Source: Cherax quadricarinatus (Eukaryota > Arthropoda > Malacostraca > Decapoda > Parastacidae). From it: a stretch of DNA of 64,000 nt. Below are positions 1 to 10,369 of the stretch, piece after piece (positions within the stretch are counted from its first letter, which is position 1; each line of letters opens with the position of its first letter). The position numbers and the translations under genes were made by a program. The stretch is from the NCBI RefSeq assembly GCF_038502225.1, contig NC_091353.1, forward strand, positions 2,373,116 to 2,437,115, read 5' to 3'. A model generated the notes under the pieces. The model was not told where the DNA came from, did not search any database, and saw only the letters and a program-made list of their open reading frames with translations.

Positions 1-1314
1 GATCCTTTCCAATAACCTATCCGAGTTTTCCTCCCGTGCCGCAACCATGTCATCCTTATAAATAATACCACAAATCTTTAAAGACATCGCCCATTCTTTA
101 ACAACATTACATCTCCCCCCCACACCCCCCACCCAAGAACCCAACCCCATGCACCTTGACTTCGCACTATTTACCTGCATACCCGTGGCACTTCCAAATA
201 ATTGCACAACCTCGTCCAACACTCCCATTGACATCCCTTCACGAATGAGCACAGTGGTGTCGTCAACGTATCCAATTAAACCCGGCCAGGCCCTGCCACC
301 CCCCACACTTCCCTCACATGGCGTACATAAGCTGCGGTCAACCATTCTATAAAAGGGGTCCTGGAAACACGCAAACAATATTTGGGACATGGGGCATCCC
401 TGCCTAAGGCCTCTACCCATTCCAATATCCCTCCCCATACACCCATTAATCTGTATCCTCATTTTCGCCCGCTTGTATAGCGTATTTACCCACTCGACTA
501 TTTCCTCCCCAAAACCCTGTCTCCTAAGTATAACCTGCAAAGCTCCCCTTTCCACTCTATCATATGCTCCCTGCCAATCTAGAGCCAACAAAGCCGCCCC
601 TTCACTCCCACCCTTAGCTTCCACAAAACTTCTCAGTATCCCATGTCCTTCAATCATCGACCTTCCCGGCAACCCAAACTGAGATTTTGACACGACCCTT
701 CCCACAACACATTTGAACCTATTACCTAAAATTTTTACAAACACCTTATAGTCTGCACACAGCAGTGATATGGCTCGGTACTCCCGAAGGGTGGGCTGCC
801 CCTTGACCTTCGGGACCAACACTACAGCTGCTGTTACCTGCTTCTCCCCCAACATACCCTTCTCCTTCATACGATTAAATAACCTAACTATAAATCCCCT
901 TATTAACGTCCAATGTTGTAAATAAAATTCTACTGGGAGACCGTCAATACCCGGCGCTTTCCCCTTCCTCATTCCCCTTAACGCATTCTCTATTTCCTCT
1001 GCCGTAATAGTCCCACCTAAAGCCTTTCTATCACTATTTCCTAAATTACACGTCACATACGTACACACCTTGTCCAACGCCACGTCACCCACCCCCCCAC
1101 TGTTCCAGTACTTCTCGTACCAAGCCTCCGCATACGCACACATCCCCTTCGTGGTTCGTATCTCCTGCCCTGCTCTATAATTCCCAACCATCTCCGTTAC
1201 CTCTAAACATGGGATAGCTGTCACCGCCTGCCTTTGCTTTTGATGCCGCAAAACACACGCTGACGGCTTGTCGCCCCAAAGCACCTCTTCCACCCCTGCC
1301 TGCACCCTTACAGC
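1..1314 (-). CDS. non-LTR retrotransposon reverse transcriptase, partial open frame
   Basis: An uninterrupted minus-strand frame of about 438 codons runs from an in-frame stop at 1315-1317 off the left edge, so neither its true start nor its end is certain; the first Met is at 1189-1191. Reading 5' to 3' it shows reverse-transcriptase landmarks: GKAPGIDGLPVEF (around 960-920), a REYRAISLLCADYK block, ALDWQGAYDRVERGA (the catalytic D of motif A), GLRQGCPMSQILFA (motif B) and GYVDDTTVLI (motif C, catalytic YVDD, codon Y at 268-270). These define a LINE ORF2 RT domain, in my view closest to L1/Tx1-type elements, although the clade needs a tree. No endonuclease is visible upstream because the frame is closed. 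The absence of stops or frameshifts suggests a recent copy, unlike most mobile DNA here. Certainty is high that it is RT and low on family. Confidence 0.85.
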
Positions 1315-1317
1315 TTA

Positions 1318-1949
1318 AAACCTTACATTTTGCAACACCCTCAACCTCCCCTTTATTTCAGCTATTTCATCCATAGGAAAATTATTCCCACCCACCCCCC
1401 ACATGCACCAACTTTAGGTGGACCTATGATGGAAAACTCATCCACAGATTATCACTCCCAGTTAAGTTATCCCTCGAATCAGATGAACCGGCCAAGTTCT
1501 TACCCAAGTCTATTCCTCTTAGATCCATAACTGAAATTTTAAAATATGACATAAATCATTATAGTGATCATCAGTTTATTGAATTCTTTTGTAATTTTCA
1601 TAACTAGAAATGAAGTGGATAATTTCATCAGTATATTGTAGAGAGGAAGAGCTACAGAAAATAAAGTACCCGGTATATAAAAAAAAATAATCGTTGTCAT
1701 AGAGGAAGGCCATCGTAGGTACCAGAGTGCTTCATATTGTATTAATGTAATTTTATATCGCACAAGTTTAATATCTGAACAAAGGGAATTACCGAAGAAA
1801 AGTAAAATAAGAACAAATCAAGCAAAATATTGACCGGAGAAGAGGTGTTAGGGAATTGAATATATTATTACATAGAAGAATAACAACCTTGAGGAAATAA
1901 ACTCCAAATTAGTGAAAGTTCAGAGTCGAGAAACTTATAATTTTTTTGA
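1318..1949. other. AT-rich stretch without recognisable gene
   Basis: I see no conserved coding motif or repeat family here. The first 60 bases upstream of the RT frame (1318-1380, minus strand) still read as plausible LINE sequence (KGRLRVLQNVRF then stop). The rest is AT-rich and not assigned. Confidence 0.4.
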
Positions 1950-2850
1950 AGGTTTGAGCTTGCTACCACCTGCAGCTCACAAAACTGCCATCCCCACGAG
2001 CCCCTTTGGGGCGGGGCAGATGGTAGACCAGAGGCCTAGCTTCTCCTACGAGCCCCGTGAGGGCGGGGAAAGTGGCTAGGCCTGGGGACACTTGGTCCCA
2101 AAGATGAGGAGGTACTGTACCTCCTCCCATGGGAGACTTGGGTCTCGAGACACTCCCCAGATAGGGAGCCAAGGCCGGGTCACCACTACTTGGAAAAGAC
2201 CCGGGCCGGGAGAATACCGGCGAATAAAAAAAAAAAACTTGTAATTGGATCGATACCATGCCTAACCCTTCTAGGATAGGGTATGTGCCTGAGCCCGAGC
2301 CTTTAGCTCATAAGACTGTCATTCCCATTTGCCCCCTTGGGGCGGGGATGGCAGACCAGAGAGGCCTAGCTTGTGGCTAGGCCTGGGAACAGTTGGTCCC
2401 AAAGATGAGGAGGTACTTGTGCCTCCTCCCATGGGAAACTTAGGTCTCAGACACTCCCAAGACAGGGAGCCAAGGCCGGGCCACCACTTGGAAAAGGCCC
2501 GGGCCGAGAGAATACCGGCTAATCTTTAATAATAATAATAACTTATAATTATTGATCGACACCATGCCCAGCCCTTCTAGGGTAGGGTAGGTGCCTGAGC
2601 CAGAGCTTGTAGTTCACAAGACTGTTATTCCTATTAGCCCCCTTGGGGCGGGGATGGCAGACCAGAGAGGCCTAGCTTGTGGCTAGGCCTGGGGACAGTT
2701 GGTCCCAAAGATGAGGAGGTACTTGTGCCTACTCCCATGGGAGACTTAGGTCTCAGACACTCCCAAGACAGGGAGCCAAGGTCGGGCCACCACTTGGAAA
2801 AGGCCCGGGCCGAGAGAATACCGGCGAATCTTTAATAATAAATAACTTAT
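1950..2850 (+). repeat. three tandem copies of a ~290-bp SINE-like repeat (family A)
   Basis: Three head-to-tail copies (about 1950-2250, 2270-2550, 2590-2850) share a GAGCTTG/GCTCA(C/T)AAGACTG head, a GGGGCGGGG block, a GGCCTAGCTT/GTGGCTAGGCCTG palindromic pair, CTCCTCCCATGGGA, GGGAGCCAAGGCCGGG and the end AGAATACCGGCGAAT. Each ends in an A-rich or (TAA)n tail. A fourth copy lies inverted at 32384-32697, with a poly(A) tail and a target-site duplication. I cannot find tRNA A/B boxes, so its origin is unclear. Apparent open frames here are GC-rich artefacts. Confidence 0.75.
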
Positions 2851-3073
2851 AATTATTAATATAGAGAACATGTAGGAAAAAAAATATTTGGATGATTTAT
2901 ATCACTTGCAATATTCCCATTAAAACTGTAGAAGCTATCAAACTGTTTTTGAACAATGTTCTCATGTCAGGCAAAAACAATATCTTTTTTTCGTACTTTC
3001 AAAGTATTCTTTGATGTTTTTAAGAAAATTTTAATCATTTATTTTTTATTTATATTTTTTTATTCATTGACAG

Positions 3074-3146
3074 GTTGATGCCGGAAAGGTTAAAGCAATT
3101 GGACTTTCAAACTTCAACAGTCAGCAAATTGAGAGAATTGTTAAAG
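3074..3146 (+). CDS. aldo-keto reductase gene A, internal exon (AKR signature 2 region)
   Basis: The exon is preceded by TTGACAG and followed by GTAAGT. It encodes VDAGKVKAIGLSNFNSQQ followed by IERIVK and ends in phase 1. This matches the AKR active-site signature 2 (VKAIGLSNFN), whose Ser-Asn pair contacts the nicotinamide carboxamide in AKR1 enzymes. AKR1 proteins are cytosolic NAD(P)H-dependent carbonyl reductases with a TIM-barrel fold. The matching upstream exons of this gene are not in the window, because the sequence to the left edge holds only repeats. The next exon is 10 kb downstream at 13124, with compatible phase. Its intron begins with a 35-bp minisatellite that copies the donor site. 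Family certainty is high, substrate unknown. Confidence 0.9.
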
Positions 3147-4783
3147 GTAAGTGTTGGAAGAAGTGAACAGTCAGTCAGTAGAGCAGTAAGTGTTGGGAGA
3201 AGTCAACAGTCAGTACAGCAGTAAGTGTTGGGAGAAGTCAACAGTCAGTACAGCAGTAAGTGTTGGGAGAAGTCAACAGTCAATACAGCAGTAAGTGTTG
3301 GGAGAAGTCAACAGTCAATACAGCAGTAAGTGTTGGGAGAAGTGAACAGTCAATACAGCAGTAAGTGTTGGGAGAAGTCAACAGTCAATACAGCAGTAAG
3401 TGTTGGGAGAAGTCAACAGTCAATACAGCAGTAAGTGTTGGGAGAAGTGAACAGTCAATACAGCAGTAAGTGTTGGGAGAAGTCAACAGTCAGTACAGCA
3501 GTAAGTGTTGGGAGAAGTGAACAGTCAGTACAGCAGTAAGTGTTGGGAGAAGTCAACAGTCAATACAGCAGTAAGTGTTGGGAGAAGTGAACAGTCAGTA
3601 CAGCAGTAAGTGTTGGGAGAAGTCAACAGTCAGTACAGCAGTAAGTGTTGGGAGAAGTGAACAGTCAGTCAGTACAGCAGTAAGTGTTGGGAGAAGTGAA
3701 CAGTCAGTACAGCAGTAAGTGTTGGGAGAAGTCAACAGTCAGTACAGCAGTAAGTGTTGGGAGAAGTCAACAGTCAGTACAACAGTAAGTGTTGGGAGAA
3801 GTGAACAGTCAGTACAGCAGTAAGTGTTGGGAGAAGTGAACAGTCAGTCTGTACAGCAGTAAGTGTTGGGAGAAGTGAACAGTCAGTACAGCAGTAAGTG
3901 TTGGGAGAAGTGAACAGTCAGTACAGCAGTAAGTGTTGGGAGAAGTGAACAGTCAGTCTGTACAGCAGTAAGTGTTGGGAGAAGTCAACAGTCAGTACAG
4001 CAGTAAGTGTTGGGAGAAGTCAACAGTCAGTACAGCAGTAAGTGTTGGGAGAAGTGAACAGTCAGTACAGCAGTAAGTGTTGGGAGAAGTCAACAGTCAG
4101 TACAGCAGTAAGTGTTGGGAGAAGTCAACAGTCAGTACAACAGTAAGTGTTGGGAGAAGTCAACAGTCAGTACAGCAGTAAGTGTTGGGAGAAGTGAACA
4201 GTCAGTCTGTACAGCAGTAAGTGTTGGGAGAAGTCAACAGTCAGTACAGCAGTAAGTGTTGGGAGAAGTCAACAGTCAATACAGCAGTAAGTGTTGGGAG
4301 AAGTCAACAGTCAGTACAGCAGTAAGTGTTGGGAGAAGTCAACAGTCAGTACAGCAGTAAGTGTTGGGAGAAGTGAACAGTCAGTACAGCAGTAAGTGTT
4401 GGGAGAAGTCAACAGTCAATACAGCAGTAAGTGTTGGGAGAAGTGAACAGTCAGTACAGCAGTAAGTGTTGGGAGAAGTCAACAGTCAGTACAGCAGTAA
4501 GTGTTGGGAGAAGTCAACAGTCAGTACAGCAGTAAGTGTTGGGAGAAGTCAACAGTCAGTACAGCAGTAAGTGTTGGGAGAAGTCAACAGTCAATACAGC
4601 AGTAAGTGTTGGGAGAAGTGAACAGTCAGTACAGCAGTAAGTGTTGGGAGAAGTCAACAGTCAGTACAGCAGTAAGTGTTGGGAGAAGTCAACAGTCAGT
4701 ACAGCAGTAAGTGTTGGGAGAAGTGAACAGTCAGTCTGTACAGCAGTAAGTGTTGGGAGAAGTGAACAGTCAGTACAGCAGTA
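3147..4783 (+). repeat. 35-bp minisatellite (~47 units) starting at a splice donor
   Basis: Tandem units begin GTAAGTGTTGGGAGAAGT and end CAGTACAGCA. The first unit (3147) is the start of the intron itself, so every unit carries a copy of the GTAAGT donor hexamer. Unit variants differ at one position (GTCAACAG versus GTGAACAG), at CAATACAG versus CAGTACAG, and some have a 4-bp CAGT insertion. A LINE interrupts the array at 4784 and it resumes at about 6425. Confidence 0.97.
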
Positions 4784-6424
4784 TTTCTTCTCCTATGCCA
4801 AATCAAAATCGAGAACAACGTCCAGTATTGGGCCCCTACTTAAACAAGATGGGTCCTACACAGATGACAGCAAGGAAATGAGTGAGCTACTCAAGTCCCA
4901 ATATGACTCAGTTTTTAGCAAGCCGCTAACCAGACTGAGAGTCGAAGATCAAAATGATTTTTTTATGAGAGAGCCACAGAATTTGGTTAACACAAGCCTA
5001 TCCGATGTTATCCTGACGCCAAATGACTTCGAACAGGCGATAAATGACATGCCAATGCACTCTGCCCCAGGACCAGACTCATGGAACTCCGTGTTCATCA
5101 AAAACTGCAAGAAGCCCCTATCACGAGCCTTTTCCATCCTATGGAGAGGGAGCATGGACACGGGGGTCGTCCCACAGTTACTAAAAAAACAGACAGCCCC
5201 ACTCCACAAAGGGGGCAGTAAAGCAACAGCAAAGAACTACAGACCGATAGCACTAACATCCCATATCATAAAAAGCTTTGAAAGGGTCCTAAGAAGCAAG
5301 ATCACCACCCATCTAGAAACCCATCAGTTACACAACCCAGGGCAACATGGGTTTAGAACAGGTCGCTCCTGTCTGTCTCAACTACTGGATCACTACGACA
5401 AGGTCCTAAATGCACTAGAAGACAAAAAGAATGCAGATGTATTATATACAGACTTTACAAAAGCCTTCGACAAGTGTAACCATGGCGTAATAGCGCACAA
5501 AATGCGTGCTAAAGGAATAACAGGAAAAGTCGGTCGATGGATCTATAATTTCCTAACAGAACACAGAGAGTAGTCGTCAACAGAGTAAAGTCCGAGGCAG
5601 CTACGGTGAAAAGCTCTGTTCCACAAGGCACAGTACTCGCTCCCATCTTGTTCCTCATCCTCATATCCGACATAGACAAGGATGTCAGCCACAGCACCGT
5701 GTCTTCCTTAGCAGATGACACCCGAATCTGCATGACAGTGTCTTCCATTGCAGACATTGCAAGGCTCCAGGCGGACATCAACCAAATCTTTCAATGGGCT
5801 GCAGAAAACAGTATGAAGTTCAACGATGAGAAATTTCAATTACTCAGATATGGTAAACACGAGGAAATTAAATCTTCAACAGAGTACAAAACAAATTCTG
5901 GCCACAAAATAGAGCGAAACACCAACGTCAAAGACCTGGGAGTGATCATGTCGGAGGATCTCACCTACAAGGACCAAAACATTGTATCAATCACATCTGC
6001 TAGAAAAATGACAGGATGGATAATGAGAACCTTCAAAACTAGGGAGGCCAAGCCCATGATGACACTCTTCAGGTCACTTGTTCTATCTAGGCTGGAATAT
6101 TGCTGCACACTAACAGCAGGGGTGTCACTAGCACGTTAAGATACCATACAATAAGTGTCAGGGGCCCGAGACTGTTCAACTGCCTCCCAGCATACATAAG
6201 GGGGATTACCAACAGACCCCTGGCAGTCTTCAAGCTGGCACTGGACAAGCACCTAAAGTCGGTTCCTGACCAGCCGGGCTGTGGCTCGTACGTTGGTTTG
6301 TGTGCAGCCAGCAGCAACAGCCTGGTTGATGAGGCTCTGATCCACCAGGAGGCCTGGTCACAGACCGGGCCGCGGGGGCGTTGACCCCCGGAACTCTCTC
6401 CAGGTAAACTCCAGGTACTCCAGG
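4784..6424 (+). mobile_element. CR1/L2-like LINE, 5'-truncated, inserted in the 35-bp array
   Basis: The RT-encoding part of ORF2 starts inside the repeat array. RT blocks visible in order: SAPGPDSWNSVFIKNC, APLHKGGS...NYRPIALTS, HGFRTGRSCLSQLLDHY, VLYTDFTKAFDK (motif A), then after a frameshift at about 5570 SSVPQGTVLAPILFL (motif B) and LADDTRI (motif C, ADD). The frame is lost again at about 6116, where roughly 230 bp present in the copy at 52.4-54.0 kb are deleted. The C-terminal tail resumes as GPRLFNCLPAYIRGITNRPL and ends QTGPRGR-stop (6384). The 3' end has CTCTCCAGGTAAACTCCAGG. A reading frame fusing array units to the RT (from 4641) is accidental. The element is a dead copy, closely similar to the 53-kb copy. 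Confidence 0.9.
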
Positions 6425-6578
6425 CAGTAAGTGTTGGGAGAAGTCAGCAGTCAGTACAGTAGTAAGTGTTGGGAGAAGTGAACAGTCACTCAGTACAGCA
6501 GTAAGTGTTGGGAGAAGTCAACAGTCAGTACAGCAGTAAGTGTTGGGAGAAGTGAACAGTCAGTACAGCAGTAAGGGA
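6425..6578 (+). repeat. 35-bp minisatellite, continuation after LINE
   Basis: About four further units of the GTAAGTGTTGGGAGAAGT repeat follow the LINE 3' end directly. The last unit ends GCAGTAAGGG. This shows the LINE inserted within a pre-existing array. A short GCAGTA shared by both junctions may be the target-site duplication. Confidence 0.93.
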
Positions 6579-8430
6579 AACACTTGCCTCATGTAAAATC
6601 AACTCTACTTCATTGCTATAAAGTTTCAGAAAGTCAACCTTTCACATTTAAGAAAAAATATGGAAGACAATTATAATTGCTGGGAGTGGGGTGGGGGAGC
6701 AGCGGGGAGTTGGAAGGGGAATGCACAGGTAGATGAGAGGTGTGAAAATTTGTCTGGACTGCCTCCATGTGAGTTGCTTACCCTAGCAAGCTCTGTTGAC
6801 ACCGAGCTATGAGGTCGGTACCTCAGCCTCACAAGTGGCTTATAGGACAGATTTCTATAAATGACTGATGTTGCAAGAAAATCTCGCCTGCATGCACGAA
6901 TAAAGGGCTAACTTACTTGGTGTTGGAGAATATATTCTGGTCTTCAACCTCCCTAAGCTTTCGCCCCTCTGGACTTCCCCTCAGAACCCCGTGCAACCGG
7001 GAGCCTTAATTCCTGCAATATTCAATTGGTATTAGTGACCTGCCTGCACCTCAGAAATTCCTGTTTCCAAGGGAGTGAGTATCCCCTAGTATAACTATGC
7101 AGAAATAGACAGTAGCTTCTAAGCCTGACGAAGTGACGCCGGTACGTACTGGTCATAGGCCGCCTGCCTGCACAAAAGCCCACAGCTCAACTCACTCGCA
7201 ATTTCCCCCAGAAACTGGCCAGAATACTGAGAAAGAAAGGGAGGTCTTGTCTTACTGTATTGGCCTGACGGAGGAGGTCATCTACCAGATTTCCCCAGGT
7301 CTAGTATGTGAAGACACGTGGGGGGTGCCGCCTGCTGTTCACGGCACTTGTTGATCCGATGGTGTCTGGTCTTAGAAGGAGGCACTGCGGTCTCAAATCC
7401 CCGTGCCCCAGAATTCAAACTTGGGCTGCCAGTTCTCCCTGGCTAATATAACCTAGTGTTTGCCTACATTATCGGCCTATTACTACCCATGTTAAGGTCT
7501 TAAGTCTACATTATTATTATCTACAGTTGCCTCAATAGTCCTAATATTAGTGTACTAACAGTGTAAACTACCTACCTCTTCCTCAATCAATTAAATGTAC
7601 CTTCCAACCACCTTCACCAACCCGGGTGTGTGTGTGTGTGTTTTGGGTGGGTGTAAGGGCCACCCAACATAGCCGTTCCATCCATGACATGTTGGGATCT
7701 TCGTACGACATATCCGTCGTGTGGAACTTTAGGACCGAATAAATTTCCGCAGGAGGGGTAAGCCCGGGGAGACTGGATAGGGGCAGTCACTGTACACTAC
7801 ACACGGAATGCACACTGTGTATTATTCTCACTGTCTTGCTTACAATAAATACAACATTATTTGTTTCCTATGCACGTCATGAAAGATATGGGTGTTTGCA
7901 CTGTTTAAATCCAGTGTGTTCCCTCACCTTCACCTACATACCCTGCCTCTTACCCCACCCTTGTGGCGTGGGGGAGGAGGCACTGATTGTTCCCTCCCTC
8001 GTTACTCCCAACATCATATTACTTTCCATAACATATGCCTCTAATTATTCCAAGCATCGACACATATTCATTTCTATGTTAACTGGAAGCATGGCGCCTG
8101 ATGCTGGAAGTAGATGTGTTCATGACGGCCTTTCAAGGTTTGTATATACGATAATCTTGGCCGGCACCAACACACAATGTAGGCCTTGTTCTGCACTACC
8201 CACCATGGCTTTCTTCCCCACTACCACCACTCATCAACCTTCACAAAACTGCACAACACTTTCACTATTTACGTTGAAACGCTGCTCTGAGACATTTTCT
8301 CGCTACACTGGAATCTTCCCAAAGTATTCTTACTGAGTCCTGACGTTCAGTCTTGATCTGGTCAGCCTCTTTGATCAGGAGTTTTTCCTTCAAAATTCCA
8401 CAGTTAGGCCGCCTCACGTTCCGCCATGTC
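6579..8430. other. intronic sequence, no gene recognised
   Basis: This stretch has mixed composition with a short (GT)n at 7628-7640 and AATAAA-type hexamers near 7738 and 7845. It could hold an old LTR or DNA-transposon remnant, but I see no terminal repeats, primer-binding site or conserved protein motif. The apparent open frames (7133-7354, 7836-8336) match nothing I know. Confidence 0.4.
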
Positions 8431-8439
8431 TTGGCATGG

Positions 8440-8886
8440 CAGCCTGATCAATCAGGCTGTTACTGCTGTCCGCACGTAATCCAATGTGCGAATCGTAACC
8501 CGGCTGGCTGGTCAGGTACTGATTTTAGGTGTCTGTCCAGCGCCTGCATGAAGACAGCCAGGGGCCTATTGGTAATCCCCCTGATGTATGCTGGAAGGCA
8601 GTGGAACAGTCTTGGGCCCCTGACACTTATTGTGTTGTCCCTTACCGTGCTAGTGGCACCCCTGCTTTTCATTGGGGGGATGTTGCATCGTCTGCTGAGT
8701 CATTTGCTTTCGTAGGGAGTGATTTTCGTGTGCAAGTTTGGTACTAGTCCCTCTAGGATTTTCCAGGTGTATATAATCATGTATCTCTCTCTCCTGCATT
8801 CCAGAGAGTACAGGTTTATGAACTTCAAGCATTCCCAGCAACTGAGATGGTTCATCACAGTTATGCGTACCGTGAAGGTTCTCTGT
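8440..8886 (-). mobile_element. LINE 3' tail, minus strand (same family as 4784-6424)
   Basis: On the minus strand the translated pieces read [42 protein letters not shown], then after a frameshift SVRGPRLFHCLPAYIRGITN and HLKSVPDQPAG. These match the C-terminal segment of the CR1/L2-like RT at 52.4-54.0 kb. The end toward lower coordinates (CTGATCAATCAGGCTG) is the element 3' region. The 5' end is cut by the microsatellite at 8887. Confidence 0.85.
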
Positions 8887-9020
<134 letters not shown>

Positions 9021-9203
9021 TATGTTTTTCCCTGATCTTCATCTTGTACACTTGGGAGAACTCTTTAGTATCTGTTTTTGATTCTCTAGTTACTTTAATT
9101 TCATAGTCACAATCAGTCTTTCTAATTCCCCTTCTTTACCTCTTTTAATTTTTCCTTATTGAATGCACCTATAAATTCCTCTTTTTTTGTCTCCAAATAG
9201 ATG

Positions 9204-10125
9204 CTTTATTTATTTATTTATTTATTTATTTATTTGAACATGATGCAGTGAAGTACAAAGGAATACAGTTATTACAGTGCAACATGCCAAAGTCCCTTGT
9301 ATGCAGAGCATTATGGGCAGGCTTAAAGTTAACTTAAGATTAACTAAGCAATGATATATTCAGTGGTAAAAACATTATTGTAAACAGATAACAATTTAGC
9401 ACAAATGAGTATTACAAAGACAGGTCATATGGTCATTTACTGTGTTGCTGTGTAATCAGTAGAATGGAGTATTATGTTAGGTAATGTAATTAAAAAATAA
9501 CAAAGTTTTATTGACTCACAGGTTAGACATTTATGAGATACAATAATGAGAAACATTTATGAGATACAATTTATGGGATACAATTATTCAGTATTTATTT
9601 AGTTGTGGGTGAGTAAGTGATTTTTGAGAAGAGACTTGAATTTATAAACAGACAGTGTTTCTTTTATATTTACAGGTAATGAATTCCAGATTTTAGGGCC
9701 TTTTATGTGCATTGAGTTTTTACATAGTGTGAGATGGACATGAGGAACATCAAAGAGTGATCTGTGTCTCGTGTTATGGTCATGTGTTCTGTTGAGGTTG
9801 GCAAGGAGATGTTTGAGGGGAGGGTTAATATCAGAGTTAAGTGTTCTATGTATGTAGTAGGTGTAGTAATAAGTATGGATGTTTTGTATGGTGAGTAGGT
9901 TTAGAGTTTTGAATATTGGTGGAGTGTGCTGTCTGTAGTGGGAATTTGTTATCATTCTAACTGCAGCCTTTTGTTGGGTAATTAGTGGTCTGAGATGGTT
10001 AATTGTTGTTGAGCCCCATGCACAAATTCCATAAGTGAGATAGAGGTAGATAAGTGAGTGATATAGGGCCAGGAGGGTTGACTGTGGAACATAGTACCCT
10101 ATCTTCGATAGTATGCCTACAGTCT
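9204..10125 (-). mobile_element. L2/CR1-like LINE 3' portion, minus strand, (TAAA)n tail
   Basis: Minus-strand translation (9599-10125) reads LYHSLIYLYLTYGICAWGST, QQKAAVRMITNSHYRQHTPP, HNTRHRSLFDVP, KNSMHIKGPKIWNSLPVNIK and ends KSLLKNHLLTHN-stop. This is the typical C-terminal thumb/tail of CR1/L2-group RTs. About 360 bp of 3' UTR follow, ending in a (TTTA)n tract at 9204-9234, which is the element's simple-repeat tail. Its upstream end abuts a different LINE fragment at 10126 in opposite orientation. A second, more degenerate member is at 36555-37650. Confidence 0.88.
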
Positions 10126-10345
10126 TGGAATTACCAACAGACCCCTGGCAGTCTTCAAGCTGGCACTGGACAAGCACCTAAAGTCAGTTCCTGATCAGCC
10201 GGGCTGTGGCTCGTACGTTGGTTTGCGTGCAGCCAGCAGCAACAGCCTGGTTGATCAGGCGCTGATCCACCAGGAGGCCTGGTCACAGACCGGGCCGCGG
10301 GGGCGTTGACCCCCGAAACTCTCTCCAGGTAAACTCCAGGCTATT
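10126..10345 (+). mobile_element. short LINE 3' fragment (5'-truncated)
   Basis: It starts TTGGAATTACCAACAGACCC, the codons for GITNRPL, and continues through the tail peptide (PDQPGCGSYVGLRAASSNS) to the element end CTCTCCAGGTAAACTCCAGG. It is only the last ~220 bp of the family seen at 4784-6424, a typical severely 5'-truncated insertion. Confidence 0.9.
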
Positions 10346-10369
10346 ATCAAGGTGGATTCTTAAGAATTT

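Noticed and set aside
149..682. Plus-strand proteins in the first 700 bp
   Set aside because: They lie antisense to a clear RT frame with conserved motifs on the minus strand.
3147..4783. CRISPR-like array
   Set aside because: Units are contiguous with no unique spacers, and the genome is eukaryotic. The same applies to all other arrays here.
4641..4790. Repeat-encoded N-terminus fused to the LINE RT
   Set aside because: The LINE is 5'-truncated in the array, so the in-frame fusion is accidental.
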